This document shows, in pieces, positions 52,184-60,704 of a DNA stretch of 64,000 nucleotides. How positions within the stretch are numbered: position 1 is the stretch's first letter; each line of letters starts with the position of its first letter. The notes under the pieces are model-generated. The model was given only the letters and a program-made list of their open reading frames with translations. It was not told the DNA's origin and did not search any database. Both the position numbers and the translations under genes were made by a program. This stretch comes from VXYK01 sp965221585 (GTDB taxonomy: Bacteria; Actinomycetota; Acidimicrobiia; Acidimicrobiales; Aldehydirespiratoraceae), in contig OZ244898.1 in the NCBI GenBank assembly GCA_965221585.1, positions 992,001 through 1,056,000 on the forward strand, in the 5' to 3' direction.

Positions 52184-52978
52184 ATGTCGGCCGAGCGACC
52201 GCTGTTCGAACAGCTTCGAGACGCCATCCGCGCAGAGGTGCCGGTTGCGCTGGCAACCGTGGTCGAAGGTTCCTTCACCGGTGCCAAGCTGATCGTCTGG
52301 CGTGACGCCCCGTCGGTGGGAACGCTCGGCAATGCCGACCTCGACCGGGTGGTGACCCGTGACGCCCGAGGCGAACTGGCCGCCGGACGGACCGGCATAC
52401 GCCACTACGGCCTCCACGGCGAGGCCCGCGAGGAAGCCATCTCGGTGTTCATTGAGAGCTTCGCGCCGCCCCCCAGAATGTTGATCTTCGGAGCTGTCGA
52501 CTTCACCGCGGCGCTGGGGAGCGTCGCCAAGGTGCTCGGATACCGGGTCACGGTGTGCGACGCGCGGGCCGTGTTCGCCACCGAAGCCCGTTTCCCGATG
52601 GCCGACGAGGTTGTGGTCGACTGGCCCGATCGGTTCTTGGCCGCAGTGGGCGACGAACTCGGCGAACGTGACGTTGTCTGCATCCTCACCCACGACGCGA
52701 AGTTCGACGTGCCCGCAGTGGTGGCTTCGTTGGCGACCGATGTCGGCTACATCGGCGTGATGGGAAGTCGTCGCACCCACGACGACCGCACCAAGCGGTT
52801 GATCGAAGCCGGAGTCGACGAAGCAGGGTTGGCCCGGCTGCGTTCACCGATCGGTCTCGACATAGGGGCCCGGACCCCTGAGGAGACAGCGGTGTCGATA
52901 ACCGCGGAGATCATCGCGGAGCGAACCGGTCGAGACGCCAGGTCCCTTACCGTCACCGAGGGGCCGATACACGGCTGA
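52184..52978 (+). CDS. XdhC-family protein with Rossmann domain
   Basis: A 264-residue protein. A diverged first part is followed by the XdhC Rossmann domain from about residue 95: PPRMLIFGAVDFTAALGSVAKVL, VVVDWPDRFL, VVCILTHDAKFDVPAVVASL and VGYIGVMGSRRTHDDRTKRL. PIGLDIGARTPEETAVSI ends it. With the preceding short gene it would form the cofactor-insertion chaperone for the CoxL-like enzyme. Confidence 0.88.
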   Translation: MSAERPLFEQLRDAIRAEVPVALATVVEGSFTGAKLIVWRDAPSVGTLGNADLDRVVTRDARGELAAGRTGIRHYGLHGEAREEAISVFIESFAPPPRMLIFGAVDFTAALGSVAKVLGYRVTVCDARAVFATEARFPMADEVVVDWPDRFLAAVGDELGERDVVCILTHDAKFDVPAVVASLATDVGYIGVMGSRRTHDDRTKRLIEAGVDEAGLARLRSPIGLDIGARTPEETAVSITAEIIAERTGRDARSLTVTEGPIHG

Positions 52979-53036
52979 CGCCCGACGGGGGCGGCGTCCG
53001 CGGCTCCGGCTACGCCCGGCGACAACACAGGGCGGT

Positions 53037-53555
53037 CTATCCGGGTGGGGGCGGCGTGCTCGGCGAGCCAGTCTGCTTTGGCAGCCTGACGAAGAAGCTC
53101 TGGCGCCAGTCGGAATGGGTGGCTCCATTGATTGAGAGTTGCCAGGTGTAGCTCTTTCCAGGCGTGACCGGGATCGTCGGGAAGTTGATCGCCAGCGGGA
53201 CGCAGAGCGGAGTGCCGGGACGCAGCCCCACGGGACGCCCGGCTTCAAAGTTGCCCTGCACTACCAGCGGCCTCTCACCGACCATAAGCGGATGCCCGTC
53301 CTCGTCGAGCAGTTCGATGCGCCACTCGTGGGAGACGTTGGCCCGGTCCCAGGGCACCTCGATACGGATCGCGACCCCCATCGGCTGGGGACGCGGACCC
53401 ACCGCGGTGAGCCCTCCCCCGAGAATGTAGAGCTTGCCGTCGGCGACCTGTGCGGCGTCGGCGACCAGAAGGTTGACCCGAACCGAGGGGGGCTCACCGA
53501 CACTCGGCGAGGGTGCGGGATCGTCGCTCAGAGAATATTCGGCGTCGTCGCTCAT
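53037..53555 (-). CDS. DUF6941-like protein of unknown function
   Basis: A 172-residue cytosolic protein. The segment RVNLLVADAAQVADGKLYILGGGLTAVG is characteristic of a family I recall as DUF6941. The rest is a predicted beta-sandwich with a Pro-rich end. Its role is unknown. It is the only minus-strand gene inside the cox-type block and interrupts the run between XdhC and the MobA-like gene. Confidence 0.7.
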   Translation of the reverse strand: MSDDAEYSLSDDPAPSPSVGEPPSVRVNLLVADAAQVADGKLYILGGGLTAVGPRPQPMGVAIRIEVPWDRANVSHEWRIELLDEDGHPLMVGERPLVVQGNFEAGRPVGLRPGTPLCVPLAINFPTIPVTPGKSYTWQLSINGATHSDWRQSFFVRLPKQTGSPSTPPPPG

Positions 53556-53606
53556 TGGTCACACGTTAGGCGTCCGGCTGCTCTTTGGTGCTGCCACACT
53601 GGGATA

Positions 53607-54203
53607 GTGACAATCCAGACTGGCTCCGACCTCGACCGAGATGTAGTGACGACAGCCGCGGTCGTGCTCGCCGCCGGGGCCGGTTCACGGTTTTTCGGCG
53701 AGGACCACAAGCTGCTCACAGAGGTCCGGGGGAAGCCGATAGTGCGCCATGCCGTAGACGCGGCCCGGGGCGCCGGGTTCGATGAGGTGATCGTCGTCTC
53801 GGGGTGCGTGGACCTCACAGAGGTAATGCCCGAAGATGTCACGATCATCCACAACGAGCATTGGGAGCACGGCCAGTCGACCTCTCTGCGGGGAGCGGTC
53901 ACCTACGCTGCGGCCAGGGGACACAAGGCGATCGTCGTTGGTCTGGGTGATCAACCCGGAGTGGGCGCGGCGGCCTGGCAGGCTCTGAGGGAGAGCGAAG
54001 CCGACCTTGCGGCCGCGGACTTCGGGGAAGGTCACCGCCCTCCGGTCCGACTCTCCGCGGCGATGTGGGCTTCGCTGCCGGTTTCGGGAGACGAGGGAGC
54101 ACGGGCGCTGTGGCGCGAACGCCCCGAGATGGTTGAGTCGATACCCTGTGATGGCGACTCAGCCGATGTCGACACGCTGGAGGATCTGCGACGATGGACC
54201 TGA
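53607..54203 (+). CDS. MobA/MocA-like nucleotidyltransferase (molybdenum cofactor cytidylyltransferase-like)
   Basis: About 198 residues with the nucleotidyltransferase start AAVVLAAGAGSRFFGEDHKLL and RGKPIVRHAVDAARGAGFDEVIVV. A GLGDQPGVGAAAW metal site and GHRPPVRLS follow. MocA-type enzymes add CMP to molybdopterin, giving the cofactor form used by CoxL-type enzymes, which fits the neighbours. The start is GTG 53607. It overlaps coxG by ten bases. Confidence 0.86.
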   Translation: MTIQTGSDLDRDVVTTAAVVLAAGAGSRFFGEDHKLLTEVRGKPIVRHAVDAARGAGFDEVIVVSGCVDLTEVMPEDVTIIHNEHWEHGQSTSLRGAVTYAAARGHKAIVVGLGDQPGVGAAAWQALRESEADLAAADFGEGHRPPVRLSAAMWASLPVSGDEGARALWRERPEMVESIPCDGDSADVDTLEDLRRWT

Positions 54204-54919
54204 ACAACACTTTCGAGGTGGCTCGACCGATCGATGAGGCGTGGGCCGTGTTGACCGACCTGGAACGTATCGCTCCGTGCCTCCCGGGGGCGCAACTCAC
54301 CGAGGTTGAAGGCGACGACTACCGCGGTTTCGTGAAGGTGAAGGTCGGGCCGATCACCGCCCAGTTCAAGGGTGCGGCGAACTTCGTGGAACGCAACGAC
54401 AAGGACCACAAGGCGGTGCTGAGCGGCAAGGGCCGCGACACGCGGGGCGCAGGGAATGCCAGCGCCCTGATCACGGCCAAGCTGGAACCCGTCTCCGATT
54501 CGATCACCAGGGTCAACGTCGACACTGACATGAAGATCACCGGGAAGTTCGCCCAGTTCGGGCGGGGCGTGATGGCCGACGTGAGCGCCACGCTGATGGA
54601 CCAGTTCGCCGAGAACCTCGCCGACATGCTCGCAGAGGAGAGCACCGACGAGCCCGACGAGCCTGGGCAGGCCGAAGCCGAGCAGGCTGAACCCGACGAG
54701 CCCGATTCCGGGCACCCGAAGGATGCTGGGGAGGAAGAGCCGACTGCCGAGGGGGCAGCCGCAGCGAGCGACGGGGTGCGCAAGATCGACATGCCCGAAC
54801 CGGAGGCGATCGATCTCATCGATGCAGCCGGAGCGCCGGTGATGAAACGGGTCGTGACATTGGCCGCGGTGGTCCTGGCGTTTGTTGTGCTGCGCCGTCT
54901 GCTGCGCCGTTCACGGTGA
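54194..54919 (+). CDS. CoxG-like SRPBCC protein with C-terminal membrane anchor
   Basis: A 241-residue protein. Residues 1-145 are a CoxG domain (NNTFEVARPIDEAWAVLTDL, CLPGAQLTEVEGDDYRGFVKVKVGPITAQFKG). A Glu/Pro/Ala-rich acidic linker follows, then a last helix VVTLAAVVLAFVVLRRLLRR as membrane anchor. In CO dehydrogenase systems CoxG tethers the enzyme to the membrane and delivers quinone. Here it may do the same for the CoxL-like protein. The stop overlaps the DUF501 start. Confidence 0.9.
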   Translation: MDLNNTFEVARPIDEAWAVLTDLERIAPCLPGAQLTEVEGDDYRGFVKVKVGPITAQFKGAANFVERNDKDHKAVLSGKGRDTRGAGNASALITAKLEPVSDSITRVNVDTDMKITGKFAQFGRGVMADVSATLMDQFAENLADMLAEESTDEPDEPGQAEAEQAEPDEPDSGHPKDAGEEEPTAEGAAAASDGVRKIDMPEPEAIDLIDAAGAPVMKRVVTLAAVVLAFVVLRRLLRRSR

Positions 54920-55383
54920 CAACCTCCGCACAACGCATCCGCGTGGCCGAATTGTTGGGGCGCGAACCGGAAGGGGATTTCGAGATAGTGGTCACCGACA
55001 CCCGGGGCGATCCGGTCGTGATACGCAATGCGCCGCTGTTGAGCGATGGTCGTCCGATGCCGACCCTCTACTGGCTGGTGGGGGAGGAGCCTTGCCGGGA
55101 GGTGGGTCGCCTGGAGTCTGTGGGAGGAGTTCGGCAGGCCGAAGCAGCTGTGGATGCCGACGAACTGTCCCAGGCCCATGCGCGTTACGCGGCGGAGCGC
55201 GACGCCGCCATTGAAGATTCCCACCGCGGCCCCCGACCCAGCGGCGGGGTGGGCGGCACACGCCGCGGTGTCAAGTGTCTCCACGCCCATTACGCCTGGT
55301 ATCTGGCCGGAGGCGACGACCCGGTTGGCCGCTGGGTTGCCGAGCAGTTGGCAGATGAGCTGGCAGATCAGGCGCAGCCATGA
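54916..55383 (+). CDS. DUF501 family protein
   Basis: A 155-residue protein. Family marks are LLGREPEGDFEIVVTDTRGDP, then PTLYWLVGEEPCREVGRLES and GTRRGVKCLHAHYAWYLAGG with conserved Cys and His residues. The function is unknown. In mycobacteria it directly follows the FtsB-like gene and precedes ppx. Here the ppx link is kept (four-base overlap) while the FtsB link is broken by the cox block. Confidence 0.9.
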   Translation: MTTSAQRIRVAELLGREPEGDFEIVVTDTRGDPVVIRNAPLLSDGRPMPTLYWLVGEEPCREVGRLESVGGVRQAEAAVDADELSQAHARYAAERDAAIEDSHRGPRPSGGVGGTRRGVKCLHAHYAWYLAGGDDPVGRWVAEQLADELADQAQP

Positions 55384-56288
55384 GCGCGCCGGTTGCTGCG
55401 GTCGACTGCGGGACCAACTCGACACGCCTGTTGGTGTATGACGGGACGACGACGCTGGAACGGCACATGACAATCACCCAACTCGGTCAGGGAGTCGACG
55501 CCACCAGGCGGCTTGCACCCGAGGCGATCGCGCGCACCGTCGAGTGTCTCGAGGACTATCGCGGTGTGATGGACCGTCACGGAGTTGAACGGGTTCGCAT
55601 CACTGCGACCTCGGCGGCTCGCGATGCCGACAACCGCGACGAGTTCTTCGACGCGGCTGAAGCGGTAATCGGGAGCCGCCCTGAACTGCTCTCTGGTCTG
55701 GATGAGGGCAAGCTGTCATTCGCCGGGGCGACCGCTGAGCTCGACCCCGATGACGGGCCCTTCCTAGTGGTCGATATCGGCGGCGGCTCCACCGAGTTCG
55801 CCTACGGGCTCAGCGAATGCGAAGCCGCGTTGTCGGTCGACATCGGGTGTGTCCGGCTGACCGAGAAGTACATCGAATCGGACCCTCCCGAGCCCGAGGA
55901 GTTGTTGGCTTGCCTGTCGATCACGGAGGCACATCTTGATGATGTTGTCCGGCTGATTCCTGCGTCGTTGCAGGCCAGCACGTTCGTTGGGCTGGCGGGC
56001 ACCGTGTCGGCTGCCGCCGCTGTCGAGATCGGGCTGGCCGAGTACGACCGTGACCAGATCCATCACTTCAAACTGAGCAAGGAAGCCGCCGAGGATGTCT
56101 ACCGAACGCTGGTCACCGAGTCGCGTGAGGACCGTCGCCACAACCCGGGGCTTGAGGAGGGCAGGGTCGATGTGATCGTCGGTGGCATGTGCATCCTGGT
56201 AAGGGTCATGCGCTATTTCGGTTTCGAGGAGTGCCTCGTCTCCGAGAGCGACATCCTCGACGGACTCGCCTTCTCGCTGTTGGACTAG
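55380..56288 (+). CDS. ppx: Exopolyphosphatase/guanosine pentaphosphatase family (Ppx/GppA)
   Basis: A 302-residue ASKHA-fold phosphatase. It contains VAAVDCGTNSTRLLVYD, ITATSAARDADNRDEFF, FLVVDIGGGSTEFAYG, LAGTVSAAAAVEIGL and VDVIVGGMCILVRVM. This is the short two-domain form known from actinobacteria. It would hydrolyse polyphosphate ends or pppGpp; the preference is not readable from sequence. Confidence 0.93.
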   Translation: MSAPVAAVDCGTNSTRLLVYDGTTTLERHMTITQLGQGVDATRRLAPEAIARTVECLEDYRGVMDRHGVERVRITATSAARDADNRDEFFDAAEAVIGSRPELLSGLDEGKLSFAGATAELDPDDGPFLVVDIGGGSTEFAYGLSECEAALSVDIGCVRLTEKYIESDPPEPEELLACLSITEAHLDDVVRLIPASLQASTFVGLAGTVSAAAAVEIGLAEYDRDQIHHFKLSKEAAEDVYRTLVTESREDRRHNPGLEEGRVDVIVGGMCILVRVMRYFGFEECLVSESDILDGLAFSLLD

Positions 56289-56345
56289 CCGTCGGGCGAC
56301 GCACCGAAAAGGTTCGTGCCGGGTGCTTGGCCTACGATTCGGGCC

Positions 56346-56939
56346 GTGAGCAGACTGTCTGGCCGTCGGGTTCTGCTTCGGCCACTTGAAGTCAACGACT
56401 TCGGTGCCTGGCAGGAGGTGCGTCGTCGCAACCGGGAGTGGTTGACACGATGGGAACCGCAGCGGCTCAGCGGCGCGCCGGATGTCGTGGAGGACCGTGT
56501 GGCTTTCGCCAACCGCTGCTCGGCTCGCCAGCGTGAACGGCAGCGGGGGTCCGGTCACAGCTTCGGGATCTTCGTCGATGGCGCATTCGCCGGTGAGATC
56601 AACCTCAACTCGGTCCAGCGGGGCCCGTTCCAATCCTGTTACGTCGGTTATTGGATCGACGAGGCGTTGGCGGGCAACGGTTACATGCCCGAGGCGCTTG
56701 TCGTGGCGGCCCGGTTCGCCTTCGAGGAGTTGCGCCTCCACCGGATCCAGGTGTCGATCGTGCCGCGGAACTCAGCGAGCCGCAGAGTCGTCGAGAAACT
56801 GAAACTGCGCGACGAGGGAACAGCGGTCAGGTACCTGGAGATCAACGGCGTCTGGGAGGACCACATTCGTTACGGGTTCACCGTTGAGGATTGGAACGAG
56901 CGCTCCGAGGACCTAGTCGCCCAGTGGATCACGGAGTGA
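56346..56939 (+). CDS. GNAT N-acetyltransferase, RimJ/RimL-type
   Basis: A 197-residue acetyl-CoA-dependent transferase. It starts LSGRRVLLRPLEVNDFGAW. GYWIDEALAGNGYMPEALVVAARFAFEELRLHRIQVSI is the acetyl-CoA region, and IVPRNSASRRVVEKLKLRDEG follows. This pattern is that of ribosomal-protein or drug acetyltransferases. The GTG at 56346 gives the family start. Its last 27 bases overlap the end of the convergent acyl-CoA ligase gene. Confidence 0.88.
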   Translation: MSRLSGRRVLLRPLEVNDFGAWQEVRRRNREWLTRWEPQRLSGAPDVVEDRVAFANRCSARQRERQRGSGHSFGIFVDGAFAGEINLNSVQRGPFQSCYVGYWIDEALAGNGYMPEALVVAARFAFEELRLHRIQVSIVPRNSASRRVVEKLKLRDEGTAVRYLEINGVWEDHIRYGFTVEDWNERSEDLVAQWITE

Positions 56940-58523
56940 ATCTCTGAGCGCCCTCAGCTCTGACTTCTGCACTTTGCCCATCGAGTTGCGGGGCAGCTCG
57001 TCGAGCACGCGGATCTGGTCGGGGATCTTGTAGCGGGCCAGTTGCCGGGCGAGGTGAGCGCGCAGCTGCTCGGGGTCCGGGTGCGAGGCTCCCGCAACGA
57101 TCGCTGCGGCCACCCGCTCGCCGAGCCGCTCATCGGGGATTCCGTAGACAACAGCGTCGACCACGTCGGGATGATCGAGCAGAGCCTTCTCGACCTCAGC
57201 TGGCGACACGTTGGCGCCGCCTCTCAGAATCAGGTCCGAGCGACGGCCGCTCACCGTCAGGCGCCCATTGCTGTCGAGCGCCCCGATGTCGCCGGTGTGC
57301 AGAATCTTGTCCCGAAGCAGCTCCCGGGTGGCGTCGGGACGGCGCCAGTAGCCGAGCGTGGGCGTCCAACAACCTGCCCACGGCCCTGTGGATGTGGGGC
57401 GCAGACAGATCTCACCGGGTTGGTCGACCGGCAGCTCCTGGTCGGTGTCGTCGACGATCACCACTTCGAGCAGGTCCAACGCGTAGCCCGTGGCCGAGTC
57501 GTCGATACTTTCGTCGATGGATTCCCGCACGATCCCGGTGGGTGCCTCGGAAAGCCCGTATCCCATGAGCGCACGGATATTGAACTTCTCGGCGAAGGCG
57601 CGGCGGGTCTTTGCCGGCGTAGCGGCACCGCCTACAAGGATCGAGTCGAGCGAGGCGAGGTCGGTTGGATCGACACGGTCACTGCGTACAAGATCATGGA
57701 GTTGCGTTGGCACCAGGGTGGTCCTTGTGAGTCGGTGGCGCGCAACCTCTGCGCAGAAGCCCTCGGGGTTGCCGCGGTGCAGGACCACCCCGGTCGTGCC
57801 GCGGGTCCAGGCCGACACGACTCCGAGGATCAACATGTTGAGGATCGTGTGGGCCAGGGGAGTGCCCTGACGGTCGGTTGGCTTGGGTGGGTGGGTGTGC
57901 AACGTGATCAACCCGGGCCACAGGAGGTTGTGCTGGCTGTGCACAGCGCCCTTGGGCGCTCCGGTGGTGCCTGAGGTGTAGGCGATTGCGGCCGGCGCGT
58001 GGGGGTCGATTCGGGGGCGGGGAGCGTTTGCGGGGTCTGCGGCAGCGACAGCAGCGCTGTATGCGGACGCGCCGAGGGCGGTCCCGCTGAAACGGCTCTC
58101 AGCCGCTGCCGTGTCGGCGTCGCCCTCGGTGATCCACAGGCTCGATTCCGAGTCGTTGAGAAGGTGGGCCTTCTCCGGCGCAGCGAGAGCGGTGTTGATG
58201 CCGAGCCAGACAGCGCCGAGGCGTTGAGTGGCGAGGAACCCGATAGGTATCTCGGCGCAGTTCGGAAGTGACCAGGCGACCCGGTCACCGGGACCGACGC
58301 CCAATGATGCCAAGGCCGTAGCGGCGCGGTCGACGCTGCGGTCCAGTTCTGCGAAGGTCCACTGGCGATCGTCGTCGATCAACGCGATCCGCTCCCCGAA
58401 GTGCTCAAGGGGGCCGTCGAGGAGCGCGGCAAGCGTGCTCGGCCCGATCGGATACGGGCGGGGCGGTTCGCGTCTGATCAGCCCGGTCGTCTCGTCGACC
58501 TCGATGTTGGCTTCGAGCTCCAC
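56913..58523 (-). CDS. AMP-binding acyl-CoA synthetase
   Basis: A 536-residue adenylate-forming ligase. The P-loop is AIAYTSGTTGAPKGAVHS. MGYGLSEAPTG, the hinge region TGDIGALDSNGRLTVSGRRSD and the late PRNSMGKVQKSEL with catalytic Lys follow. It activates a carboxylic acid to acyl-AMP and then acyl-CoA. The substrate is unknown. A GTG start lies six bases after the crotonase gene, so the two are probably one operon. Confidence 0.92.
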   Translation of the reverse strand: MELEANIEVDETTGLIRREPPRPYPIGPSTLAALLDGPLEHFGERIALIDDDRQWTFAELDRSVDRAATALASLGVGPGDRVAWSLPNCAEIPIGFLATQRLGAVWLGINTALAAPEKAHLLNDSESSLWITEGDADTAAAESRFSGTALGASAYSAAVAAADPANAPRPRIDPHAPAAIAYTSGTTGAPKGAVHSQHNLLWPGLITLHTHPPKPTDRQGTPLAHTILNMLILGVVSAWTRGTTGVVLHRGNPEGFCAEVARHRLTRTTLVPTQLHDLVRSDRVDPTDLASLDSILVGGAATPAKTRRAFAEKFNIRALMGYGLSEAPTGIVRESIDESIDDSATGYALDLLEVVIVDDTDQELPVDQPGEICLRPTSTGPWAGCWTPTLGYWRRPDATRELLRDKILHTGDIGALDSNGRLTVSGRRSDLILRGGANVSPAEVEKALLDHPDVVDAVVYGIPDERLGERVAAAIVAGASHPDPEQLRAHLARQLARYKIPDQIRVLDELPRNSMGKVQKSELRALRDSLRDPLGD

Positions 58524-58529
58524 GAAGGC

Positions 58530-59303
58530 TCAGTCCTTGGAGCTGATCTGCTTCTGAAGGTTCTCGACAAGGCTCCGAAAGGCCGGTTCTCCCATCGACC
58601 AGAGCTGAGGGTGGAGTTCGTGTTCGACGGACTGGTTCGATTCGCTGACGGTGTCGAGTGTCAGGATCGTGGCCTTGGTTCGAGCCGTCAGATCCTTGGG
58701 TTGGGCCGCGGCGCGAGCTGCCAGCGTCAAGCACTCCGAGAGCAGATCGTCGTCGTCGACGACCTTCCAGACGAGGCCGAGGTCGAGGGCCTGTTCGCTG
58801 CGCACGACCTCACCGAACACGACCATCGCGAGTGCGGTCTGCCTACTCGTGATGGAACGGAGGCGCCAGGTGTGGCCTCCGCCGGGATGGAGGCCGATCT
58901 GCAGGAAGCGAGAGTCGAAACGGGCCTTCTGGCGTGCCGCGACGACGATGTCACAGGCCAGCACCAGGTTGAACCCGGCCCCGACCGCGGCACCGTTGAC
59001 CGCGGCGACAGTCGGCATCGGGCAGTGAGCGATCCGCAGGAACCCCTCGTAGATCCTTCGCATCCCGTCCGGTCCCTGATCGGCGAGAAGATCGTCGAGG
59101 TCTGCGCCTGCGCAGAATGCCGGCGGGGCACCGGTCACGACCACGGCACCGATGCCGTCGTCTTCCTCCCATTCGTCGAGGGCGGCGGCGATCTCGTCGT
59201 TCATGGCCAGGGTGATGGCGTTGCGTTTGTCGGGGTCGTTGAGCGTGAGCACCGCGACGCGGTCGTGAACCTCGGTAGTGACTAAGGCATTGGTTGAACC
59301 CAT
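58530..59303 (-). CDS. Enoyl-CoA hydratase/isomerase family protein
   Basis: A 257-residue crotonase. The oxyanion-hole segments are APPAFCAGADLDDLL and AAVNGAAVGAGFNLVLACDIVV. The position of the second catalytic Glu of hydratases holds LQIGLHPGGGHTWRL, with His-Pro instead of Pro-Glu. True hydratase activity is therefore uncertain and an isomerase or other reaction is possible. The ATG at 59303 is used. It precedes the acyl-CoA ligase in a two-gene operon. Confidence 0.88.
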   Translation of the reverse strand: MGSTNALVTTEVHDRVAVLTLNDPDKRNAITLAMNDEIAAALDEWEEDDGIGAVVVTGAPPAFCAGADLDDLLADQGPDGMRRIYEGFLRIAHCPMPTVAAVNGAAVGAGFNLVLACDIVVAARQKARFDSRFLQIGLHPGGGHTWRLRSITSRQTALAMVVFGEVVRSEQALDLGLVWKVVDDDDLLSECLTLAARAAAQPKDLTARTKATILTLDTVSESNQSVEHELHPQLWSMGEPAFRSLVENLQKQISSKD

Positions 59304-59381
59304 GGCGCCTATTCTGGCAGGCCGCCAGGCGGCTCCACGGATCGGTCCACGATTGGACAGTGAGCTCCGTAGCCTTGCCTG

Positions 59382-60683
59382 GTGCGTCGAGTTGCCGATA
59401 CGAGAGCCAGCGCTTTCGGAGCTCTCCGGCATCGGAACTTTCGCCTGATGTGGATTTCGGCGATTGTCTCCAGCACTGGACGCTGGTTCCAGGTGCTGGC
59501 GATCCCCCTGATTGTCTATGACCTCACAGACGGAAGCGCCGGGTGGGTCGGTTTGGCCGGGTTCACTCAGCTGCTGCCGATCGCGGTGCTCTGCCCGTTC
59601 GCCGGGGCGATCGCGGACCGCTTTCCGCGCCGCTCGATTCTGATCGTCACCCAGTCGACCCAGACCCTGGTCGCGGTCGTCTTCGTGCTGATGTGGTTCG
59701 GTGATATCCGGTCTCCGGGCGCCTACGTTGCCGTGTCGATATTGGCGGGCACGGCGAGCGGCTTGAATCTGCCCGCCTGGCAGGCCTTCGTAAGCGAACT
59801 GGTGCCCCGCGACACGTTGATGTCGGCGGTCACGCTCAACAGCGCGCAGTTCAACGTGGCTCGCATGCTGGGTCCGTCGCTGGCGGGTGTGGTGATCGCT
59901 CAATGGGGTCCCGGCTGGGCGTTCGCTCTCAACGCGGTGTCGTACCTGGCGGTGATCGCGGCGCTGGTTCTGGTGCGGTTGCCGCGGATCCAAATTGAAG
60001 CCGAGGGACGTATGCGGCCGCTGACCGAGTTCGCTCAGGCAGTGGTGTATGTGCGGTCCCACGCCGGCATCTCCACGGCTGTGTTCGTGGGCGCTGTGAT
60101 CGGTTTCTTCGGGATCGCCGCACAGCTGATGTCGATCGTTATCGCCGAAGACGTCTTTGGTCAGGGCGAGCGCGGCTTCGGATGGATGCTCTCTGCGGCC
60201 GGAATCGGTGCCGTTGCGGCCTCGCCGGTGGTCGCAGAGTTGGCACGGCGGTTCGATCGGTCACGAATCCAGGAATGCGCCTTGGTGTTGTACGGCTGTG
60301 GTGTTGTTGCCATGGCTGTGGCCCCGTGGTTCATGGTGGCTCTGGTCGGGATGTTCGCAACCGGTGTGGCCCACATAGCGTCGGCTTCAACGCTCAACAC
60401 GGCAATACAGTTGCAGGTCGACGAGGGGTTGCGGGCGCGGGTGCTGTCGGTGTACCTGACGTTGTTGCTGCTGTCGAGCCCGCTGGGTCAGCTGCTGATG
60501 GGTCAGGCCATCGAGTTGTTCGGTCCTCGGGAGACATTCTTGGTCTTCGGCCTGCTGTTCTTCGCTTTGGCGGTGCTGCTGGTAGCGACGCAACGACTTC
60601 GAGCACTGGACTCCGGCAGCGGAACCTACCAGCCCTCCGCGGCGGCCGAGGCCCATCCGAGCACTCCCGCTCCGCCGCGCTGA
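59382..60683 (+). CDS. MFS transporter, enterobactin-exporter-like group
   Basis: A 433-residue major facilitator with about 12 membrane spans. The N-terminus FGALRHRNFRLMWISAIVSSTGRWFQVLAIPLIVYDLT and the loop GAIADRFPRRSILI are typical of the EntS/DUF894 subgroup. NLPAWQAFVSELVPRDTL follows. Substrate unknown; export of a small molecule is likely. The start is GTG 59382. The stop is inside a perfect 13-bp tandem duplication. Confidence 0.9.
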   Translation: MRRVADTRASAFGALRHRNFRLMWISAIVSSTGRWFQVLAIPLIVYDLTDGSAGWVGLAGFTQLLPIAVLCPFAGAIADRFPRRSILIVTQSTQTLVAVVFVLMWFGDIRSPGAYVAVSILAGTASGLNLPAWQAFVSELVPRDTLMSAVTLNSAQFNVARMLGPSLAGVVIAQWGPGWAFALNAVSYLAVIAALVLVRLPRIQIEAEGRMRPLTEFAQAVVYVRSHAGISTAVFVGAVIGFFGIAAQLMSIVIAEDVFGQGERGFGWMLSAAGIGAVAASPVVAELARRFDRSRIQECALVLYGCGVVAMAVAPWFMVALVGMFATGVAHIASASTLNTAIQLQVDEGLRARVLSVYLTLLLLSSPLGQLLMGQAIELFGPRETFLVFGLLFFALAVLLVATQRLRALDSGSGTYQPSAAAEAHPSTPAPPR

Positions 60684-60704
60684 TCCGCTGTGCTGATCCG
60701 CTGT
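60679..60704. repeat. Perfect 13-bp tandem duplication over the MFS stop codon
   Basis: GCTGATCCGCTGT occurs twice in direct contact. The TGA stop (60681-60683) is in the first copy, and the array ends one base before the stop of the convergent gene. Confidence 0.85.
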
